Shown piece after piece: positions 23,231-27,531 of a stretch of DNA of 27,531 bases (the first letter of the stretch is position 1; the number at the start of each line of letters is the position of its first letter). Position numbers and translations under genes: made by a program. A model generated the notes under the pieces. It was not told where the DNA came from. It ran no database searches and worked only from the letters and a program-made list of their open reading frames with translations. The DNA comes from Gemmatimonadota bacterium (GTDB lineage Bacteria > Gemmatimonadota > Gemmatimonadetes > Gemmatimonadales > GWC2-71-9): assembly GCA_029859185.1 (NCBI GenBank), contig JAOUDR010000003.1, forward strand, positions 1 to 27,531. Direction: 5' to 3'.

Positions 23231-23252
23231 GGTAGTTGGTGAAACTACTACC
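23231..23252. promoter_or_regulatory. Inverted repeat upstream of the TrmB-like gene
   Basis: GGTAGT (23231-23236) and ACTACC (23247-23252) are inverted hexamers separated by 10 nt, immediately before the TrmB-like start codon. The position suits an autoregulatory operator, but six base pairs can arise by chance. Confidence 0.35.
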
Positions 23253-23288
23253 CTCGCCGAGGTCGGCAACCCTGATGGCTGATCCCAT

Positions 23289-23307
23289 GTGTCCTTGGAG
23301 GGGACAC
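23289..23307 (-). terminator. Small hairpin downstream of the helical-repeat gene
   Basis: GTGTCC (23289-23294) pairs with GGACAC (23302-23307) around a 7-nt loop, just past the stop of the gene ending at 23318. No T-run, so only weak support as a terminator. Confidence 0.3.
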
Positions 23308-23317
23308 TACTGATCGG

Positions 23318-24430
23318 TCAGACGAACTCCAGATCCCACCCGGCCAGCTTCGCGATCAGCGACAATCGGAATGTCACGTCGGCCTGCCGACGATCCATGA
23401 CCTTCCCATCGAGCTCGAGCGGGAACATGAAGTCGGCCAGGCGCGACTTGGACTTGGGCAAGCTGCGCAGGCTCTTCGGTGCCCAGACCCCGTTTGCGTC
23501 GACGTCGGCAAGCAGGCGCAGGAGAATCCTCACGGCCGTTTCATTCGTGTGGAGCATTCCCAGGCGAACCAGCACTTCGATCCAATGCAGGGCGAACGGC
23601 AGGTCCTTCGGCATTCCCGACCGGTCGGCTTCGAGCGGGTTCCCCAGCAGTTGGTACACCGGCTGGATCACCTTGCGGTTCAGGAGGATCACGTATGTTT
23701 TCTTCGGAGCCGGGAGCGCGAGAAACGCGGTGAGTCGCTCGACGAACCCGGCGCGCTCACGCTGGAGCGACGGCATGTAGGCGAAAAGGGCAACCGCAAG
23801 CGTCGTTGGCGGGTGGGCATCCGCGTGGAGCACGTTGCGATTGGACCGACGGGTGATCGGCTTCTCGGCGTACTCGCTCCGCAAGAAGTGCGACACCTGT
23901 GAGGCAACCCGGTGCGCTGCCCCACGCACGCGAGGGTCCTCGACCAACCCTGCTTGTGCGAGCGCAACGGCTGCTCCCTCACGAAACCGCTCGCGCGACC
24001 ACGCCACGAGGTCCGGGTTGGTCTTGGCAGCCGACTTGTATTCGGCGAGCAGATCCGGGGAATCGTCCCGCGACAGAAGCCGGAACAAGAAGCGGTCGGC
24101 GAGCCGGAACACTCGCTCCTCTCGCGGCATGCCGAGTTCGACCAGGCGGCGGTACTGGGCCACCGTGCCGACATCCTTGTAGCCGGCGGTCTTGTTGGGT
24201 GCGAGCCCGAGGACATTGTCTCCCCAAAGGCCCGACTTCCGCTGCTTCTTGACTACGAGCTGGAGTTGCTTGGACTCGAGCACTTCGGCTTGGACTGCGG
24301 CGTAGTTGTCCGGAGCTGCGGCCTCTGGAGGCAGTATGTCCTTGAGGGTACGCCACTTGAGGGGCGCAGACGCATGAGTTCGGAGCCAGCCGACGGGCAC
24401 CCGATGTGAGGTGGGGAGATCCGGCATCAT
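23318..24430 (-). CDS. Uncharacterised alpha-helical protein, possible squalene-cyclase-like repeats
   Basis: 370 residues from ATG 24430 (ATG 24427 immediately follows; GAAGG lies 2 and 5 nt upstream respectively). No signal peptide or membrane helix is evident. The protein looks like a chain of amphipathic helices. Near residues 60-110 it has QRKSGLWGDNVLGLAPNKTA then a helix pair (GTVAQYRRLVELG, RVFRLADRFLFRLL). Near the end it has NGVWAPKSL and DVTFRLSLIAKLAGWDLEF. The recurring G-x-W element followed by paired helices resembles prenyltransferase/squalene-oxidase repeats that form alpha-alpha barrels, but the catalytic DxDD motif of cyclases is not seen. I do not recognise a named family. 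It stands between the TrmB-like regulator and a secreted protein, all on the minus strand, 87 nt upstream of the regulator. Confidence 0.78.
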   Translation of the reverse strand: MMPDLPTSHRVPVGWLRTHASAPLKWRTLKDILPPEAAAPDNYAAVQAEVLESKQLQLVVKKQRKSGLWGDNVLGLAPNKTAGYKDVGTVAQYRRLVELGMPREERVFRLADRFLFRLLSRDDSPDLLAEYKSAAKTNPDLVAWSRERFREGAAVALAQAGLVEDPRVRGAAHRVASQVSHFLRSEYAEKPITRRSNRNVLHADAHPPTTLAVALFAYMPSLQRERAGFVERLTAFLALPAPKKTYVILLNRKVIQPVYQLLGNPLEADRSGMPKDLPFALHWIEVLVRLGMLHTNETAVRILLRLLADVDANGVWAPKSLRSLPKSKSRLADFMFPLELDGKVMDRRQADVTFRLSLIAKLAGWDLEFV

Positions 24431-24506
24431 CGCCTTCAATCCGCTGAGTTTGGGTTGGCGAACGGGGGAACATAGTCCCTTTCCACTATCGGAGCCAGAG
24501 CCCGAA

Positions 24507-25409
24507 TCAGTCCCAGCGGCAGCGGACCAGCGTGAGCCCGCCCGGTCTCCCGCGCCCCCCCTCGCTCCCCAGAACCATCTGGCCAGGCTCGAGCTCGTCG
24601 ATGGCCTCGCCTTGAGGCTCGATCAGGCCGATCTGACACGGAGGACCGGCCACGGTCCAGCGTACTCCGGGCCGAAGCCGGTACACTTCCGTGTAGGTTC
24701 GGAGCAACACGTGGACACCGTCCAGATCCGCCGCCGCTCCCGTGACCCACCGTCCGCGCAGTATCGTCGGGAGAATCGGCAAGGTGTCCGCCGTGCCCAG
24801 ATCGAAGTCGCTGCCGAGCCAGGCTTCAGGCCCAATCTCAAACCGGAGCACCTGTCCCGTGCGCCCCTTGGTGAACAGCTCGAGCCGCCCGTCGGCGAGA
24901 GCAGCCAGCGCCTCGGCATCGTGGGACCGGTCCGGATACCGGAGTCGGAGCGGTCGGGCAAGTTCAGTCCTCACTGGGACTTCGGCCGCGTCCGGCACCG
25001 TGTCCGGTTCCGGCACCGCGTAGATCACGACCCGCGTTCTCCGTTGATCGTTGTCGCCGGTGTCGGCGAGGTAGAGACATGCGCGGTCAACCCAGAGGTT
25101 GGCTGGACACCGGCCGAGCGCGATGTCCTCCCAGTCCACGGCCCGCGCCCCGGCGACCTCGAACACCGCTCGCAAGGCCCCCGTCGTATCCACGGCGTAC
25201 ACGTGGGGGCCGTCGCCGGAGTCGTTGTGGACCCAGAGGATACCGGGATGGCGACGGCTCACGGCGAGGCCCGACGCCTCGCGCAGGGACCGGCCCTGCC
25301 ATGTTCCCAGCGCGCGCACTTCAACGGGGGGGCGTGACTCCTGGGCGCGCAGGGAGTCTCCCACACCTGCGAAGCACAACAAGAAGAGCAAGATCAGCGC
25401 ACGGCGCAT
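24507..25409 (-). CDS. Secreted protein of unknown function, propeller-like
   Basis: 300 residues. The N-terminus MRRALILLFLLCFAGVGDSLRAQ is a clear signal peptide with a probable cleavage after SLRA or just beyond it, so the protein is exported to the periplasm or surface. The mature part has repeated short strand motifs: LREASGLAVSRRHPGILWVHNDSGD, HVYAVDTTGALRAVFEVAGA, DWEDIALG, LYLADTGDNDQRRTRVVIYAVPEP, RLELFTKGRTGQVLRFEIG. Ala-Ser-Gly-Leu, HNDSG and ADTGDN are features of secreted beta-propeller proteins of the NHL or esterase-like phytase-related kind. No catalytic motif can be assigned with confidence; asparagine- and aspartate-rich loops may bind calcium. Divergent from the aconitase-family gene, with 59 nt between the two starts. 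Confidence 0.78.
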   Translation of the reverse strand: MRRALILLFLLCFAGVGDSLRAQESRPPVEVRALGTWQGRSLREASGLAVSRRHPGILWVHNDSGDGPHVYAVDTTGALRAVFEVAGARAVDWEDIALGRCPANLWVDRACLYLADTGDNDQRRTRVVIYAVPEPDTVPDAAEVPVRTELARPLRLRYPDRSHDAEALAALADGRLELFTKGRTGQVLRFEIGPEAWLGSDFDLGTADTLPILPTILRGRWVTGAAADLDGVHVLLRTYTEVYRLRPGVRWTVAGPPCQIGLIEPQGEAIDELEPGQMVLGSEGGRGRPGGLTLVRCRWD

Positions 25410-25468
25410 GCCTCGAATTGTATCCGTCGTGCTTGCTTGCGGCGCGGGGGTCGCTCAGATTGCCCGCC

Positions 25469-27493
25469 ATGCTCGAGAGCCTGAAATCGCGGTCCTTGAC
25501 CCGCCTGCCGGACGAGGTGCACTTCACGGGACGAGTGTTGTTCCTCGCCGATGACGCTGATGCCGTGCGCCGACAGCTCGCCGGGGAAGACCTCGCCGAG
25601 CCGGTGACCGTTCCGCTCCGCGACAACATCTCGACCGACGAGATCACCCCGGCATACATCTGCTACTACTACGACGAGACGCTCGGTGACTTCCCCTACC
25701 TCGGCTTGCGTGCGGGTGGAGAGTTCCCGATCACGCGGGGCAGCGTGCGGGCGGGTGGCTTCGTGTGCTCGGTGGCTGGCAAGCGTCGCGGCAAGGGCTC
25801 GTCTCGCGAGCAGTCACCCTATGCCGAGCTGTGCGCCGGCATCAAGCTGGTGATTGCCGAGAGCATCGAGCGGATCTACCGCGAGAACTGCCAGAATCTC
25901 GGTGTCTTCACGAGCAGCGATTTCGGGTTGATCGAGCGTGTTCGTCGGGGCGAGTCGATTCCCCTCAGCGCCTTCACGGAAGGTGAGGGCGAGATCACTC
26001 GCGGTATCATCGAGTACGGCGGGCTTTTCCAATACAATGTCGCCCGGCTCCAGGGACGCGTGACGGTGCCCGTGGTTCAGACCGCGGTGCGTCCGATGAC
26101 GCTGGCAGAGAAGATCATTGCCCGCCATTGGGTGACTGATCTTGCCAATGACCGACGCGGGGTGCCGGCCGTCAAGGCCGGTGACGAGGGTTTCATCCGG
26201 ACGGATATCCGGTTCAGTCACGAGTACGTAACCCCGATGGCGGCCATCTTCTGGCGCGACTCCGTCGGGGAGCGGGAGCGCGTCGTGGATCCGGAGTCCG
26301 TCTTCTTCTTCCGGGACCACCTGACGTTTCTCGATCTCGCGATGACCGACGAGCGGAAGGCTGACGGGTTGCTCGACGTGGCCCTGGAGCTCAAGCGCAA
26401 ACAGGAGGACTTCGCGGCCCAGCAGGGAATCAGGCTCTACGGGGAGTTGCCACGCCTGGGTGAGGGCCGCCATGGGATTCCGACGGGGTCGGAGGCCATC
26501 TGCCACTCGAAGATCCTGGAGTCCCACGCGCTGCCCGGGCACGTGATCATCGGGAGCGACTCCCATACGCCACATGCGGGCGCGATCGGTGCCTTCGCCT
26601 TTGGCGTCGGCACCACTGCCGTCTTCAACTCATGGCTGACCAAGGACGTGCGTCTCAAGGTGCCGCCGTCCGTGTTGATTCGCGTCAACGGCCGTCGGCC
26701 GACGGGCGTCACCGCGAAGGACTTCATGTTGCAGATCCTGCGTCATCCGTATGTGAAGGATGGGCATGCCATCGGGAAGATCGTCGAGTACGCGGGCGAC
26801 GCCGTGGCGGATCTGGACGTTGACGAGCGGGCGACGATGACCAACATGGCCGCTGAAGTCGGCGCGTTCACCGGCCTGATCCGCCCCGATGAGAAGGCAG
26901 TCGCATTCCTGGTCCGGGAACGGGGCGCGGACGCGGCCGCAATGCGGACCTTGCTGGATGGACTCTTCTCCGATGAGGGTGCCGAGTACGAAACCGTGAT
27001 CGATATCCAGGCCGAGGAACTGCAACCGATGGTCGCACTGCCCGGGGATCCGGGGAACGGGCTGTTCATTCGGGAACTCGGTGCTCCGGTGAAGGTGGAC
27101 ATCGCCTACGCGGGCTCGTGCACGGCCGGCAAGAAGTCGGACATGGACATGTATGCCACGGTCTTCAAGGATGCACTGCGGCGGGGGGAACGGATTCCGG
27201 AACGGGTGCAGTGCATCGTGCAGTGCGGTTCCCAGGAAGTGAAGCGGTACTGCGAAGACCAGGGGTATCTCGATGTCTTCCGCGACGTGGGTGCGGAGTT
27301 CATCCAGCCCTCGTGCGGAGCGTGTATCAACGCCGGTCCTGGGGTGTCGTATGACAAGGACACGGTGACGATCAGCGCTATCAACCGGAACTTCCCAGGC
27401 CGCTCCGGACCCGGACAGCTCTATCTTGCCAGTCCGTATACGACCGCGGCGAGTGCGGTGGCGGGGTATATCGTGGCGTGGGGGGGACGATAG
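25469..27493 (+). CDS. Aconitase-family hydro-lyase with swivel domain first
   Basis: 674 residues from ATG 25469. Domain order is reversed compared with AcnA. The N-terminal 190 residues form the swivel (LeuD-like) domain: VPLRDNISTDEITPAYI, VAGKRRGKGSSREQSPYAELCAGI and GVFTSSDFGLIERV. A [4Fe-4S] catalytic core (LeuC/aconitase) follows: EAICHSKILESHALPGHVIIGSDSHTPHAGAIGAFAFGVGTT, ERATMTNMAAEVGAFTGLIRPDE, and the cluster cysteines Cys551 (AYAGSCTAGKKS), Cys616 and Cys619 (PSCGACINAGPG). The order is that of AcnB but without its N-terminal HEAT-like domain. Reaction: stereospecific citrate/isocitrate or related dehydration-hydration; the exact substrate (aconitate, 2-methylisocitrate or isopropylmalate) cannot be fixed. 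Longer starts would overlap the divergent gene. The remaining 38 nt after the stop show nothing. Confidence 0.9.
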   Translation: MLESLKSRSLTRLPDEVHFTGRVLFLADDADAVRRQLAGEDLAEPVTVPLRDNISTDEITPAYICYYYDETLGDFPYLGLRAGGEFPITRGSVRAGGFVCSVAGKRRGKGSSREQSPYAELCAGIKLVIAESIERIYRENCQNLGVFTSSDFGLIERVRRGESIPLSAFTEGEGEITRGIIEYGGLFQYNVARLQGRVTVPVVQTAVRPMTLAEKIIARHWVTDLANDRRGVPAVKAGDEGFIRTDIRFSHEYVTPMAAIFWRDSVGERERVVDPESVFFFRDHLTFLDLAMTDERKADGLLDVALELKRKQEDFAAQQGIRLYGELPRLGEGRHGIPTGSEAICHSKILESHALPGHVIIGSDSHTPHAGAIGAFAFGVGTTAVFNSWLTKDVRLKVPPSVLIRVNGRRPTGVTAKDFMLQILRHPYVKDGHAIGKIVEYAGDAVADLDVDERATMTNMAAEVGAFTGLIRPDEKAVAFLVRERGADAAAMRTLLDGLFSDEGAEYETVIDIQAEELQPMVALPGDPGNGLFIRELGAPVKVDIAYAGSCTAGKKSDMDMYATVFKDALRRGERIPERVQCIVQCGSQEVKRYCEDQGYLDVFRDVGAEFIQPSCGACINAGPGVSYDKDTVTISAINRNFPGRSGPGQLYLASPYTTAASAVAGYIVAWGGR

Positions 27494-27531
27494 GCGGCGG
27501 CGGACCGACGGCAGACGACGACCGGCGTCCC

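Noticed and set aside
1..27531. Mobile element, phage, CRISPR or RNA gene content
   Set aside because: No transposase, integrase, regularly spaced repeats, tRNA cloverleaf or rRNA-like segment was recognised by eye; a covariance-model scan would be needed to exclude small RNAs.

Overview
The window is 27.5 kb of high-GC, gene-dense bacterial chromosome. It reads as core or housekeeping DNA: I see no transposase, integrase, phage gene, CRISPR array, tRNA or rRNA. The mix of genes suggests a Gemmatimonadota-like, aerobic, heterotrophic bacterium (inference only; no marker gene was compared). That mix is a bacterial deoxyhypusine-synthase homologue, a Ser/Thr kinase with a 2TM segment, DUF1015, a fused E1 alpha-beta dehydrogenase, and FadI/FadJ plus proline dehydrogenase.

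Layout, left to right. 1-3722 (+): the tail of a class V aminotransferase-fold enzyme, a LOG-family nucleotide phosphoribohydrolase, a deoxyhypusine-synthase-like protein and a spinster-type MFS transporter, closely packed. 3719-5365 (-): glycerol-3-phosphate dehydrogenase, convergent with the transporter and sharing a CTAG stop. 5310-5921 (+): a SAM methyltransferase whose 5' end appears to overlap the 5' end of glpD. 5981-10653 (+): a catabolic run of thiolase, enoyl-CoA hydratase/3-hydroxyacyl-CoA dehydrogenase, proline dehydrogenase and a small unknown protein, with overlapping start/stop codons. 10647/10707-13117 (+): RsgA GTPase, DUF1015 protein and a small helical protein. 13226-16959 (+): a secreted S41 (CtpA-like) protease and a fused thiamine-dependent 2-oxoacid dehydrogenase E1. 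17039-18859 (-): a membrane Ser/Thr kinase, facing the E1 gene across a strong hairpin. 18943-21827 (+): a small unknown protein and Lon protease. 21904-25409 (-): a TetR regulator, a TrmB-like regulator, an uncharacterised helical-repeat protein and a secreted unknown protein. 25469-27493 (+): an aconitase-family enzyme with the swivel domain first.

Taken together, the metabolic genes feed carbon into acetyl-CoA and the TCA cycle: beta-oxidation, proline and glycerol-3-phosphate oxidation, branched-chain or pyruvate-type 2-oxoacid oxidation, and an aconitase. The rest cover protein and ribosome quality control (Lon, CtpA, RsgA) and signalling. No obvious new multi-gene system stands out. The items most worth following are the deoxyhypusine-synthase-like enzyme in a bacterium, the rsgA start (no canonical codon fits the conserved N-terminus), the glpD/methyltransferase 5' overlap, the transporter with an apparent extra helix pair, the kinase architecture, the perfect palindrome before tetR and the helical-repeat protein of unknown function.
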